Below, one piece after another: positions 21,210 to 33,561 of a DNA stretch of 64,000 bases. Both the position numbers and the translations under genes were made by a program. Origin of the DNA: Nannocystis pusilla (GTDB lineage Bacteria > Myxococcota_A > Polyangia > Nannocystales > Nannocystaceae). Positions within the stretch are counted from its first letter, which is position 1, and the number at the start of each line of letters is the position of its first letter. The DNA is taken from assembly GCF_026626665.1 (NCBI RefSeq), contig NZ_JAPNKE010000002.1, forward strand, positions 910,501-974,500, in the 5' to 3' direction. Below the pieces are notes generated by a model, which saw only the letters and a list, made by a program, of their open reading frames with translations, did not search any database and was not told the DNA's origin.

Positions 21210-21238
21210 TCGAGGCGCGCCGGAGCATGGCGCTCGGG

Positions 21239-21448
21239 GCATGTCCCGGGCGCCATGTTCGCGAGGGCATGTCGCAGAGGACATGCCTGACGCGCCCGGT
21301 GTCGTCGCTGGACGAGGGCGCGGCGCGCAGGCGGTGATCCGCGGCATGTCCCGGGCGCCATGTTCGCGAGGGCATGTCGCAGAGGACATGTCTGACGCGC
21401 CCGGTGTCGTCGCTGGACGAGAGCGCGGCGCTCAGGCGGTGATCCGCG
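21239..21448. repeat. 105-bp tandem duplication carrying palindrome copies and a kinase 3' tip
   Basis: Unit 1 (21239-21343) and unit 2 (21344-21448) are directly adjacent and differ at only three positions that I can find. Each unit has three ACATG/GCATG-type palindrome arms. Each ends with GCGGTGATCCGCGG, which in unit 2 is the last codons and stop of the histidine kinase on the minus strand. The array separates the convergent cytochrome and kinase genes. Confidence 0.9.
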
Positions 21449-22496
21449 GCAGGCGTAGGCTGAAGCGGACGCCCAGGCCGGCGTTGTCGGCGTCGATGCT
21501 GCCGCCGTGCTGGTCGGCGACGCGGGCGGCGATCGCCAGGCCGAGGCCGGTGCCCTGGGCGTCGCCGCTGTAAAAGGGCGTGAACAGCTGCTTGCGCTCG
21601 CTCTCGGTCAGCGGCGGGCCGTCGTTGTCGAGGACGAGGAGCGCGTGATCGCCGTCGACGCGCGCGGCGATCCGCAGCCGCCCGGGGCGTCCCGTCGAGG
21701 CGATCGCGCGCAGGGCGTTGACCGCGACGTGGAGGCCGAGGCTGGCCAGCTGGTCGCGGTCGCCGCGGATGTCGACGGGCGCGTCGGGCAGGTCGAGCTC
21801 GACCTCGACGCGCTTGCCCCGAGCCTCGGCGACGCACAGCTCGGCGACCTGCTCGGCGACGCGGCGCAGATCGAGGGCGACGAGCTCGCTCGGGCTCGGG
21901 CGGGCGAACGACAGGTAGCGCTCGGCGAGGCGCGACAGACGGCCGAGCTCGGCGACGTGGATGTCCCACATGCGCCGCTCCTCGGCGTCGGGCGGGATGA
22001 GCGGACCGACGACCTCGGCGGTGCCGGCGAGGGCGTGCAGCGGGTTCTTGATCTCGTGGGCGAGGCCGGCGACGACCTCGCCGAGGGCCGAGAGGCGACC
22101 CGCGCGCACGAGCTCGCGGGTGAGCCGCTGCTGATCGGCGAGGGCCCGCTGGAGCTCACGCCGACGGCTGCGCTCGCGGTCGGCCAACAGGCCCGCGGTC
22201 GCGCCGACGAGGTTGTAGAGCAGCACCTCGAGCGCCTTGTCGAGGCCGCCTCCGGGATCGTGGTGGTGCCCCGGGGACAGCGAGAAGGCGTGCGGCAAAT
22301 AGACCAGCGAGGAGACGGCGGCCGCGAGCAAGCCGCCGCGCAGGCCGTGGTCGAAGGCGGCCAGCACGATCGGCAGGTAATACATGCGCCGCAGCACGTC
22401 GTGGGCCCAGTCGTGCTCCATGCCGGTGCCGTAGTGCAGGGCGGTGAACGCGGCGATCGGCAGCCACACGCGCACGAAGGCGCGCGGTGAGAGCAT
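21432..22496 (-). CDS. Membrane sensor histidine kinase
   Basis: The 354-aa protein has about four N-terminal membrane helices (FVRVWLPIAAFTALHYGTG to VLLYNLVGATAGLLADRER), a HisKA domain with the phospho-acceptor in GEVVAGLAHEIKNPLHALAG, and a HATPase_c domain with DNDGPPLTESERKQLFTPFY and GTGLGLAIAARVADQHGG. The N box (HVAVNALRAI) is slightly atypical. It resembles NtrB/AtoS-type kinases that partner sigma54 regulators, and such a regulator is the divergent neighbour at 22994. The start is ATG 22496 because the frame upstream is made of palindrome elements. The last residues (PRITA) lie in the 105-bp duplication. Confidence 0.88.
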   Translation of the reverse strand: MLSPRAFVRVWLPIAAFTALHYGTGMEHDWAHDVLRRMYYLPIVLAAFDHGLRGGLLAAAVSSLVYLPHAFSLSPGHHHDPGGGLDKALEVLLYNLVGATAGLLADRERSRRRELQRALADQQRLTRELVRAGRLSALGEVVAGLAHEIKNPLHALAGTAEVVGPLIPPDAEERRMWDIHVAELGRLSRLAERYLSFARPSPSELVALDLRRVAEQVAELCVAEARGKRVEVELDLPDAPVDIRGDRDQLASLGLHVAVNALRAIASTGRPGRLRIAARVDGDHALLVLDNDGPPLTESERKQLFTPFYSGDAQGTGLGLAIAARVADQHGGSIDADNAGLGVRFSLRLPRITA

Positions 22497-22993
22497 GGAT
22501 GGCTCTTCGGGAATGTCGCCGAGGACATGTCCTGAAGCGCCGGACCGATCGGGCATGTCCGATCGGTCGCGCGCCGGCGGGGGCGACTCGGGGGCGCGAG
22601 AGGTGGACGGCGGGCTCACGCCTCCTCGGTGTCCCCGGGCCGGGCGGGGAAGTCAATATCCGGCGCGTCCGGCGGCGAGCGGACGGAGCTTCGTCCCGCG
22701 CTCGCCGCCGGTGGCGGCCATCGAGCCGCGATCTGGCGCGAGGCGCTGCCGAGGGCCGGTCCCTCGTGCGCTGGGGAGGGAGAGGGCCTGGCTAAACCGC
22801 CATCGGCGCGGGCGCCGGAGATCCTGCAAGCTTGAGCTCGACCCCCGTGGCGGGACGCGTCGCGCCTGTCCGCGGGAGCGAGCGCAGGAGGCCGCACGGG
22901 TGAGCGAGCGGGCGAGCGCGCGGGCGGTCGCACGCGTGAGCGGTCCCGCGACGACAGGCGAGCGCGCACGCGGTCGGCTAGGCTGCGGGCGAC
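22497..22993. other. Divergent regulatory region of the two-component pair
   Basis: About 500 bp between the kinase and regulator starts. Two palindrome elements lie close to the kinase start: ATGTC-GCCGAG-GACAT (22513-22528, containing an exact GGACATGTCC at 22523) and CCGATC-GGGCATGTCC-GATCGG (22545-22566). This is one of few copies on the 5' side of a gene. No sigma54 promoter (TGGCAC-N5-TTGC) was found by eye. Confidence 0.5.
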
Positions 22994-24336
<1,343 letters not shown>

Positions 24337-24744
24337 GCGTGATGGACATGTCCGTGGGGGCATGTCCTCACGGACAGGAGTATCGCGGCGCGACGGACGG
24401 GCGGCAGTCGAGCGCGCCCGGTCGGACCTGGCGTGAAGGGCTCGAGAGAACAGGTGTCCGTCCACGTGTTCGTGGCGATGGCCGCGCCGGGATCTCGACG
24501 CCTGCGTCGCTGCGCGGCGCGGTCGAGGCCGGCTGGGGCGGACGGCGAGGCGGTGATCACGAGCACGTGCAAGTGCGTCGTGACCGCGAGAGGACGCGGC
24601 CCCGCGGGCGCGGGTGGCCGATCTGCGGCGGCGAGGACGATGGCCGGCGTCTTGACGGCGCGAGGCTAGCTCACGGCGGTCCCGCACGCGCGTCGGCGTG
24701 CGCGCGAAAAGCGCGAAGGCGCGCGGCGTGCTACGTTCCGCCGC
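24337..24744. other. Intergenic region with terminator-like palindrome pair
   Basis: Eight nt after the regulator stop an exact GGACATGTCC (24344-24353) is followed by TGTCC-TCAC-GGACA (24363-24376). This resembles a 3'-end hairpin. The remaining 370 bp carries no gene I can support; the udk promoter should lie near its right end. Confidence 0.5.
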
Positions 24745-25380
24745 ATGAGCTCGATGATCATCGGGATCGCCGGCGGCAGCGGATCGGGCAAGACGACCGT
24801 GGCGCGCAAGATCGGCGACTCTCTTCCGCCCGAAGGCGTCACGATCATCGAGCACGACGCCTACTACCGCGACCGCGCCGACCTCTCGTACGAGGACCGC
24901 TGTCACATCAACTTCGACCACCCCGAGTCGCTCGAGACGGAGCTGCTGGTCGAGCACATCGTCGCGCTCAAGGCCGGGCGTCGCGTGGCGGTGCCGGCGT
25001 ACGACTTCAAGACGCACCGCCGGCTGCCCGAGCCGCGGTGGGTCGAGTCGACGCCGGTGGTGATCGTCGAGGGCATCATGGTGCTGGTCGACCAGCGCCT
25101 GCGGACGGAGCTCGACATCAAGCTGTTCGTCGACACCGACCCCGACATCCGCATCTTCCGCCGGATCCGCCGCGACATCGAGCAGCGCGGGCGCACCTTC
25201 GAGGCCGTGCGCGAGCAGTACTACCGCCACGTGCGACCGATGCACCTGCAATTCGTCGAGCCGTCGAAGCGCCGCGCGGACCTCATCATCCCCGAGGGCG
25301 GCGACAACCGCGTCGCGCTCGACCTGGTGGTGTCGAAGCTGCGCAGCGTGATCGAGCAGAGCCGCCGCGACGCGCGATAA
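24745..25380 (+). CDS. udk: Uridine kinase
   Basis: The 211-aa protein has the P-loop [17 protein letters not shown] (residues 7-23), [16 protein letters not shown] with the catalytic Asp and uridine-binding Tyr, [23 protein letters not shown], and [15 protein letters not shown] (Walker B-like). It phosphorylates uridine and cytidine for pyrimidine salvage in the cytoplasm. Length matches E. coli Udk. The gene is intact and stands alone. Start ATG 24745 gives the canonical N-terminus, with a second Met at residue 4. Confidence 0.95.
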   Translation: MSSMIIGIAGGSGSGKTTVARKIGDSLPPEGVTIIEHDAYYRDRADLSYEDRCHINFDHPESLETELLVEHIVALKAGRRVAVPAYDFKTHRRLPEPRWVESTPVVIVEGIMVLVDQRLRTELDIKLFVDTDPDIRIFRRIRRDIEQRGRTFEAVREQYYRHVRPMHLQFVEPSKRRADLIIPEGGDNRVALDLVVSKLRSVIEQSRRDAR

Positions 25381-25482
25381 TCGAGGCCGCGAGGCGCGAA
25401 AATCGACGCCGGGTGAACGTTGTTCGCCAGCGAGGCCGCCGTCGACGGGCTCGTCGGCGCTGTGCCATCCTGCTCAGCCGTC

Positions 25483-28400
25483 ATGGCGTCCTCTCGCAAC
25501 AAGCGCTGGCTGGGTCTCGGTGTGCTCCTGCTCGCGGTCGGCTCGGCGACCGCGCTGGCGATCGTCAAGCCGTGGAAGAAGCCGCCGCCGGTGCAGTCGG
25601 AGCGGCTCGGCGCCAACCTCGAGCTGGCCGCGGGCGAGGTGCTGCTGACCACCGTGTCGGGCAGCGAGCGCCTGCTGTCGCGCACGCCGCTGCCGGAGAC
25701 GGCGGAGCTGTCCACAGGGCCAGGTGCGCGCGCTGGTCCGCCTGAGCGACGGCTCGCGGGTGTTCCTGCGCGACGGCACGAAGGTGAAGATCGCCGGCGG
25801 CGTGGCCCTGCAGGCCGGCCAGATCTGGGTCGAGGCGCCGCCGCTCGAGGAGGGCCAGAAGGCGGTGGTCCACACCGTCGGCGACGCCGAGGTGTCGCTG
25901 TCGGCGGGCGGCGCGAGCCTGTCCTTCGAGTCAGGTGAGGCGCAGGTCTACGTCGCCGAGGGGCTGGCGATCGTCAGCGCGGCGGGCGGTCGCGCGGAGG
26001 TCGAGGCCGGCGAGCGGGCGACGGTGAAGGGCGGGGCGCCGACGGTCGAGCCGGTGGCGTTCTGGGACGACTGGACCGGCGGCATGGGCGATCGCGCGGG
26101 CGGAGGCCTGCGCGCGGGCGCGGGCTCGGGGGCGCTTTACGCGGTCGATCGCGCGGCGCCGCCGGGGACGCCGGCGCTGCCGCTGTCGATCCAGCGCCAG
26201 ACGGTGCGGGTGGCGCTCGAGGACGAGATCGCCGAGACCCTGGTCGATCAGCGGTTCTTCAACCCGTCGGGCACGGCGGTCGAGGGCTGGTACTGGTTCA
26301 CGGTCCCCGAAGATGCTCTTTGGTCAGCTTCGCGCTCGAGACGAACGGGCAGCTGGTCGAGGGCGAGATCGTCGAGCGCAAGCAGGCGGCGGCGACCTAC
26401 GAGGCGGCGGTGCGGCGCGACAACGATCCGGCGCTGCTCGAGTGGATCGACGCGCGCACGGTGCGGGCGCGCATCTACCCGGTGCCGCCGGCGGGCGAGC
26501 GGCGGGTGGTGCTGCGCTACCAGCAGCTCATGACCGAGAGCGAGGGCAAGCGCCGCTACAGCTACCCGCTGGCGGCCCCGCGCGGGCGCGAGGCCGCCAG
26601 CATCGAGGAGTTCTCGCTCGAGGTGCAGCTGCGCCGCGGGCTCGAGCAGGACTACGACCTGGCGACGCTCGGCGAGGCGCGGGTGTCGACCGACGGCCGG
26701 CAGGTGACGATGCGCCGCTCGGGTTACACACCGCGCGCCGACTTCGAGCTCGAGCTGACGCGAAAAGCCGACCGCACGCGGGTGCCGCTGCGCGCCAATC
26801 GTTTCAGCGCCGGCGGCGACCAGGCCAGCTACGTGATGGTCCGCTTCGCGCCCGACCTCGACATGGCCAAGCTGCCGGCGCCGCGCGGCGACGTGGTGGT
26901 GGTGGTCGACACCTCGGCGGCCGGCGATCCGTCGGAGCAGCAGACCAAGCTCGCGGTCGCCGAGGCGCTGCTGCGCAGCCTGTCGGCCGGCGACAAGTTC
27001 GCGGTGATGAGCGCCGACGTGGCGGCGAAGGTGCTGTACCCGGAGGAGGGCCTGGCCGAGGCGACGCCGGAGGCCATCAGCGCGGCGCTCGAGCGGGTGG
27101 CGGCCCACGCGGCCGGCGGCGCGACCGACCTCGGGGCGATCTTCGAGCAGGCGCTGGCCCGCGTGCACGGGCTCGAGCAACCGGCGGTGGTGTACGTCGG
27201 CGACGGCCTGGCAACGTCGGGCGAGCGCAGCGGCGAGGCGCTGGCGGAGCGGCTGCGGCGGTCGATGACGGGCTCGCGCGCGCGGCTCTACACGGTGGGC
27301 GTCGGCTCGGAGATCGACGCGGCGATGCTCGGTCGCCTGGCCCGCGTCGGCGGCGGCGAGGCGTTGCGCGTCGAGGGCCCCGAGCAGGCGGTGGTGCGCG
27401 CGCTCGAGCTGTCGGGCGCGCTCAAGACCCCGACGATCACCGACCTCGAGCTCGGCCTCGGCGAGGGCCTCGACGACGTGTTCATCAGCGCCGGCGGCAA
27501 GCTGTCGCGCGGGCAAGAGCTGCTGCTGCTGGCGCGCACGCACCACGACCTGCCCGACAAGGTCACGATCTCCGGCCGGCTCGGCGGCGAGGCGTTCACC
27601 AAGGAGTATCCGCTGGCGTATGTCGGCGGCTCGCTCGACCGCATGGTGCCCAAGCTGTGGGCCGCGGAGTACATCGAGCGCCTGCTCGGCGACAGCCGCG
27701 GGCTCGAGGCGGTGCGCGGCAAGATCCTCGCGCTCGGGCTCGAGTACGGGCTCATGACCCCGTTCACCTCGTTCCTCGCGCTCGACAGCGAGGCGGCCTA
27801 CGCCCAGCAGGGCATCCAGCGGCGCCGACGTCAGCTCGGCGGGCTGCAGCTGATCGCCGACGCGACATGGCTCAAGGAACATGAACCAAAGAGCAGCACC
27901 GTGGTCGGCATGATCGCGGCCGCCGCGGCGGCGCCGTTCGGCTGCAACAGCGCGAGCGAGTCTGCTCCGGCGGTGCGAGCCGAGGAGCGGGTCGCCAGCG
28001 GGCCGCCGCCGGTGTCGGCGAGCACGCCCGCCGATGCGCAGCAGGTCGCGAAGGCGGAGCCGCCGCCGCCGCCCTCGGCCGCGCCGGTGGCCCCGGGCGG
28101 GGTGCTCGGCGGGCTCGGCAACGCGGCGCCGTCCGAACCCGTGAGCGAGGCCGAGAAGATGGCGCCCATGGAGGAGCTGCGGGCCGACGACGACCTCGCG
28201 GCCGCGCCCGCGCCCGCGCCGTGGCCGCGGCCAACAAGGGCGCGTCGGGCGGGGGGCGGCAGGAAGGAGCTGGCGAGCGCGGACAAGCCCGCGGAGCTGC
28301 CCGACCTCGACCGCAAGTCGTCGATCACGAAGTCGCCGCCGAAGACGCCGCAGCCGGTGATCTCGCCGGTGCCACGCGGGCTCAAGTTGCCGTGCTCCGA

Positions 28401-29673
28401 CGCGGCGGCGCGCAGCCTGGCCCACCGGCGGATCTTGTGGCAGAAGCGGCTGGCTGACCGATCGGACATGTTCTCGGCGCTCAACGCCTACGAGGCGGCG
28501 GCGGGGAGCTGCGAGATCGGCGGGTGGAAAGATCAGCGGGTGTTCCTGCAGCTGCTGCACGAGCGCGCGGCGACCGAGGCCGACATCGGCCTGCTGCTCG
28601 GGCACTTCGCCGGCGAGCCCGACGCGCGCAACTACCTGGCGCGCGGGCTGTTGCGCCGGCTGGTCGATCAGGGGCTGATCGGCGCGGTCGAGCGGGCGAT
28701 GTTCGGCGTGGGGGTCGACTGGAACGACCTCGATCGGCAGCTGCAGCTGGTGATCGGGGCCGACGCGCCGACGCGCAAGCTGCAGATGGTGCAGGCGGCG
28801 CTGCAGCGCAGCCCGGGCGACCCTCAGGGCGAGCGGCGCCTGATCCAGCTGCTGAGCGAGCAGGGCAAGCTCGAGGAGGCGCTGGCCCGCGGCCGGTCGC
28901 TGCGCGAGCAGGGGCTGATGACGCCGGTGCTGGCGCAGCAGATCGGCGAGGTGTTCGTGGCCCACGAGCAGGTCGACGAGGCCCAGCGGATCTTCTCGGA
29001 GATCGTCGAGTTCGACGCCGACAACCCGCAGAGCCGCGCGCTGCTCGGCGACATCTTCCTGCGCCACGGGTGGTTCGAGCGGGCCTACCGGCAGTACGAG
29101 GATCTGGTGGCGATCCGGCCCGACGATCCGACGGCGTCGATCCGCCTCGCGCGAGCGGCGGCGGGCGCGGGACGGGTCGACGAGGCGCTGCGGCTCTTGC
29201 GACAAGTGGCGGCCGGCGAGGGGCGCCCGGGGGCGGACGATCCGCGACGGTTCGCGCGTCTGCACGCGGCGGTGCTGCTGGCGCGCCTGCTCGCGGCGCC
29301 CGACGCGAAGATCCCCGAGGCCAGCGTGGCCCGCGAGCTCGGACGCCTGCAGCTGTTCGCGGGCGCGTCGAGCTGGACCTTCCTCGTGTGGGACGACCTC
29401 GGCGTGCGTCTCGCGCTCACCGCCGATCCGTCGGCGCCGCTGGCGGGCGATGTCGCCGACGCCGGGATCACCGGCCTGTTCGCGGTCCAGCTGCCGGCCG
29501 GCGGGGGGCCCTCGTTGCAGGTCCGTCATCAGGGCCACACCCTCGGCAGGCCGGTGAGCTACGAAAGAATCACCGTCCACTTCGACGGCAAGGCGTTCAA
29601 GGTCGAGCGTGAGAGCGGTCGGATCGCCGCCGGAGACGCCGCAGCGGCCGCGGTGGCGGGCGCCGGCGGGTGA
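25483..29673 (+). CDS. Very large FecR-like/VIT/vWA/TPR membrane-anchored protein, two frame breaks
   Basis: After repair this is about 1,397 aa. Near the N-terminus one membrane helix ([20 protein letters not shown]) is followed by a FecR-type beta domain ([20 protein letters not shown]). A VIT domain ([20 protein letters not shown], then [20 protein letters not shown]) leads to a vWA domain whose MIDAS reads [11 protein letters not shown], lacking the usual DxSxS serines. A Pro/Ala-rich linker (about residues 820-930) and TPR-like helices ([32 protein letters not shown]) follow. VIT/vWA proteins act in extracellular protein binding. Frame breaks lie near 25715 (at CTGTCCACAGGGCCAGG, a palindrome-like stretch) and near 26315; each is a single-base-type shift. 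It is larger than typical VIT proteins. Confidence 0.8.
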
Positions 29674-29791
29674 GCACGGTCGCACGCGGACGCGGACAGG
29701 ACGGGCGGGCCGCCGTGGTATACCCCCGGTCCGCGGCGAACCGCGCCAACGGCCTATTTGGCCAGGACACCTCACGGAAAGCGACAGGGCG

Positions 29792-31039
<1,248 letters not shown>

Positions 31040-31103
31040 GCCGCATCGCCGCGTGAAGGTTCGCCCCCGCGTGGCTCCGCACCAGAGCGCCGCGGGGGCG
31101 AAG

Positions 31104-31676
31104 TCATTGGGTCGAGTCGGCGCGCGAGCTGTCCCCCGGGACATGTTCCTTCGCGCCGGAGGTCGGCGGCTCGCACCTCGCGCCGGCGTCGTGCAAGCCG
31201 TGGCTGGCGCGCGGGTGCGACTTGTGGCCGGCGCGGCTGCGGTGGCGCGCCTCCTCGATCGAGTGCGAGCGGCGGATGTCGCTCTCGTGCTTCGCGATCT
31301 CGGCCAGCTTGTGGTAGTGGCGGTGGATGACGTCGAGCTCGGCCTCGGACAGGTTCTCGATGTCGATCAGGCGGTTGGACGCGCCCTCGAGGGCCGCGAC
31401 GATCTCGTTGAGCTTGAGCTGCACCGCCAGCGACTCCTTGTTCTGAGCCCGCTGGATCAGGAACACCATCAAGAAGGTGACGACCGTGGTGCCGGTGTTG
31501 ATGACGAGCTGCCAGGTGTCGGAGAAGGCGAACAGCGGGCCCGTCACCAGCCACACCGCGATCGTCAGGACCGCCAGCGCGAACGCCCAGGAGCTGCCCG
31601 ACCAGCGGGTGATGTGACCCGAGGCGCGCTCGAGCGTGCGGCCGAGTTTGCTGCGCGGACGGTGCGGGTGGGTCAT
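31104..31676 (-). CDS. Low-affinity iron permease family membrane protein
   Basis: The 190-aa protein has two membrane helices (SSWAFALAVLTIAVWLVTG and TWQLVINTGTTVVTFLMVFL), followed by IQRAQNKESLAVQLKLNEIV and a cytoplasmic helix rich in His and Arg (RSHSIEEARHRSRAGHKS). This layout matches the Pfam low-affinity iron permease family; transport has not been shown for most members. The start overlaps the stop of the glycosyltransferase gene (ATGA), so the two form an operon. The last codons lie in a palindrome copy, TGTCCCCCGGGACA (31130-31143), encoding the tail VPGDSS, at a convergent junction with icd. Confidence 0.8.
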   Translation of the reverse strand: MTHPHRPRSKLGRTLERASGHITRWSGSSWAFALAVLTIAVWLVTGPLFAFSDTWQLVINTGTTVVTFLMVFLIQRAQNKESLAVQLKLNEIVAALEGASNRLIDIENLSEAELDVIHRHYHKLAEIAKHESDIRRSHSIEEARHRSRAGHKSHPRASHGLHDAGARCEPPTSGAKEHVPGDSSRADSTQ

Positions 31677-32915
31677 GCGTGGCTCCGCGCGATCGCTTCG
31701 AGGAAGCGGCCCAGGTCCTCAGCCTGACGGTCGCGGTCGTGATGCGCGAGGACGTGGGCGCGGGCGGCCTCGCCCATGCGCGCGGCCGTCGCGACCGAGC
31801 GCCGCGAACGCGCGCAGCCTGGCCAGGGCGTCGGCCGGATCGCCGGGCGTGAAGGCCAGGCCGGCACCTGCCCCTTCGACCAGGCGCTGGGCCTCGCCGC
31901 GCACGCCGAGGAGGATCGGCTGGCGCATCGCCATGGCCTCGAAGATCTTCGACGGCAGGTAGCGGGCGAAGGTCGGCTCGTCGCGCAGGATGACGGCGCT
32001 GACGTCGGCCGCGGCGATGAGGCCCGGGACGTCGCGCCGCGGCACCGAGGGCAGGATGTGGACGCGGTGCCCGACGCCGAGCGCGGCGACCTCGTCGACC
32101 AGCGCCGGCAGGCCGACGCCGTGGCCGACGACGACGACGTGGAAGTCGTCGCCGGGGCCGGCGAGCGCGGCGGCCCGCGCGAGCAGGCCGACGTCCTGGG
32201 CCATGCCGATGGTGCCGCAGTAGAGCAGCAGCAGCGCGTCCTCGGGGATCCCGAGCTGAGCTCGCAGCGGCGCCGGGGCGGCGTCGGCGGCGAACAGGGC
32301 GGTGTCGATGCCGTTCTTGACCACCGCGACCCGCTGGCGCGGCACGCCGCGGGCGACGAAGTGGTCGACGAAGCTGTCGGTGACCGAGACGATGCCGGCG
32401 GCGCCGCGGTAGAGCGTGGACTCGACGACCTCGAGGGCGCGTACGATCGGGTGCCCGGGCTTGAGCGCGCCGACGGCGACGATGCCGTCGGGCCACAGGT
32501 CGCGCACCTCGAGCACGAAGGGGACCCGGCGCAGGCGGGCCAGGGCGAGGCCGGCGACGCCGGTGAGGATCTGCGGCGAGGTCGCCAGCACGAGATCGAC
32601 GGCCGGCAGGCGGGCCGCGCCGAGCGCGATCTGAGATGTCGGAAGGGACATGTACCCGAGGCCACGTTGCAGGACGCCGCGGCTGGCGGCCGGGAGCGTC
32701 GGCACGCGGTGGACGTCGATGCCGTCGACCCGCTCGCGGCGGTACTCGGCCGCGCGGTAGCCGGGGTAGATGTTGCCGTGCGGGTGGTTGGGCTGGCCGG
32801 TGACGACGTGCACCTCGTGGCCGGCCCGCACCAGCGCGCGCGACAGCTCGTGGACGCGCGCCGCGGGGGCGTTGGATTCGGGCGGAAAGTAGTGCGAGAG
32901 GTAGGCGAGCCGCAC
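31673..32915 (-). CDS. GT4-type glycosyltransferase (WbuB-like), frame break near the C-terminus
   Basis: The repaired protein is about 413 aa. The N-terminal domain begins VRLAYLSHYFPPESNAPAAR, then HELSRALVRAGHEVHVVTGQPN, a signature of GT4 enzymes that build capsule or O-antigen. The C-terminal domain contains LLLYCGTIGMAQDVGLL, VHILPSVPRRDVPGLIAAAD and YLPSKIFEAMAMRQPILLGV. The sugar donor is unknown. The last 25-30 residues (ARMGEAARAHVLAHHD) are in a second frame; the shift is near 31800. The start is GTG 32915. Its stop overlaps the iron permease start. It is divergent from the vWA gene at 33562. Confidence 0.85.
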
Positions 32916-33561
32916 GAGCGCGCCGATGCTATCAGATCGATGGGCCCGGTCGCGGCGCGGGGCCGTGGCCCGGCACGCAGGTCGGTCCGCGTCGCGGTCG
33001 ACGAGCGGCAGGGAGCGCCGGCGCGGCTCGCGATGCGACGCGTGCAGCGAGCCGAGCGCCGAAAGTTCGCGCTCGCGGCCGGGCGGTCGGGCTGAAGGGC
33101 GGCGAACTTTGCGGGCGCGTCGACGACGTGCCGGCGAGACCGCCGATCGTGCGCTCGTGAGGCCGTGTCGTCGCGCAAGGTCGGCGGCGAGCGGCGTGGG
33201 TGGCGAGCTGACCTTCGGGACAGATCGGGCGCGAGCTCGGCGAGCGAGCGCAACCGGAGGTGCGAGCGAGCCGGCGGGAGCAGGCGCGATTGCGCTCGTC
33301 GGGCGTCGTCGAGAGGTGCCATCATGGTTGACATTCGGCGGGCGAGCGACCGTGGCGTGCGGCTGAATATGCGATTGTGGCCGGATTGAACGAGACTGCG
33401 TAGATGTGGTTTGCGGGCCGCAGTTGGCAACCATGTTGGCGAATCAACCGGGTTGGCCAATCGTGTTGGCTGGATCGCGGCGCGCCGGCGGCGATTTTCT
33501 CAACGAGATCAACGCGGCCACGAGCTTGCAACCGGGGACGACAACAACGGAGCCCATCGCC
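32916..33561. other. Divergent intergenic region
   Basis: About 645 bp with no convincing gene. From 33395 to 33480 the sequence is unusually low in GC and repeats TTGGC five times (33424-33473), a candidate regulatory patch for the vWA lipoprotein gene. A TTGACA occurs at 33328-33333 but has no -10 at normal spacing. Confidence 0.35.

Noticed and set aside
21239..21448. Insertion sequence remnant
   Set aside because: No transposase and no terminal inverted repeats; it is a simple tandem duplication.
33328..33370. TTGACA ... GAATAT as a sigma70 promoter
   Set aside because: The spacing is about 31 nt, far outside the 16-18 nt range.
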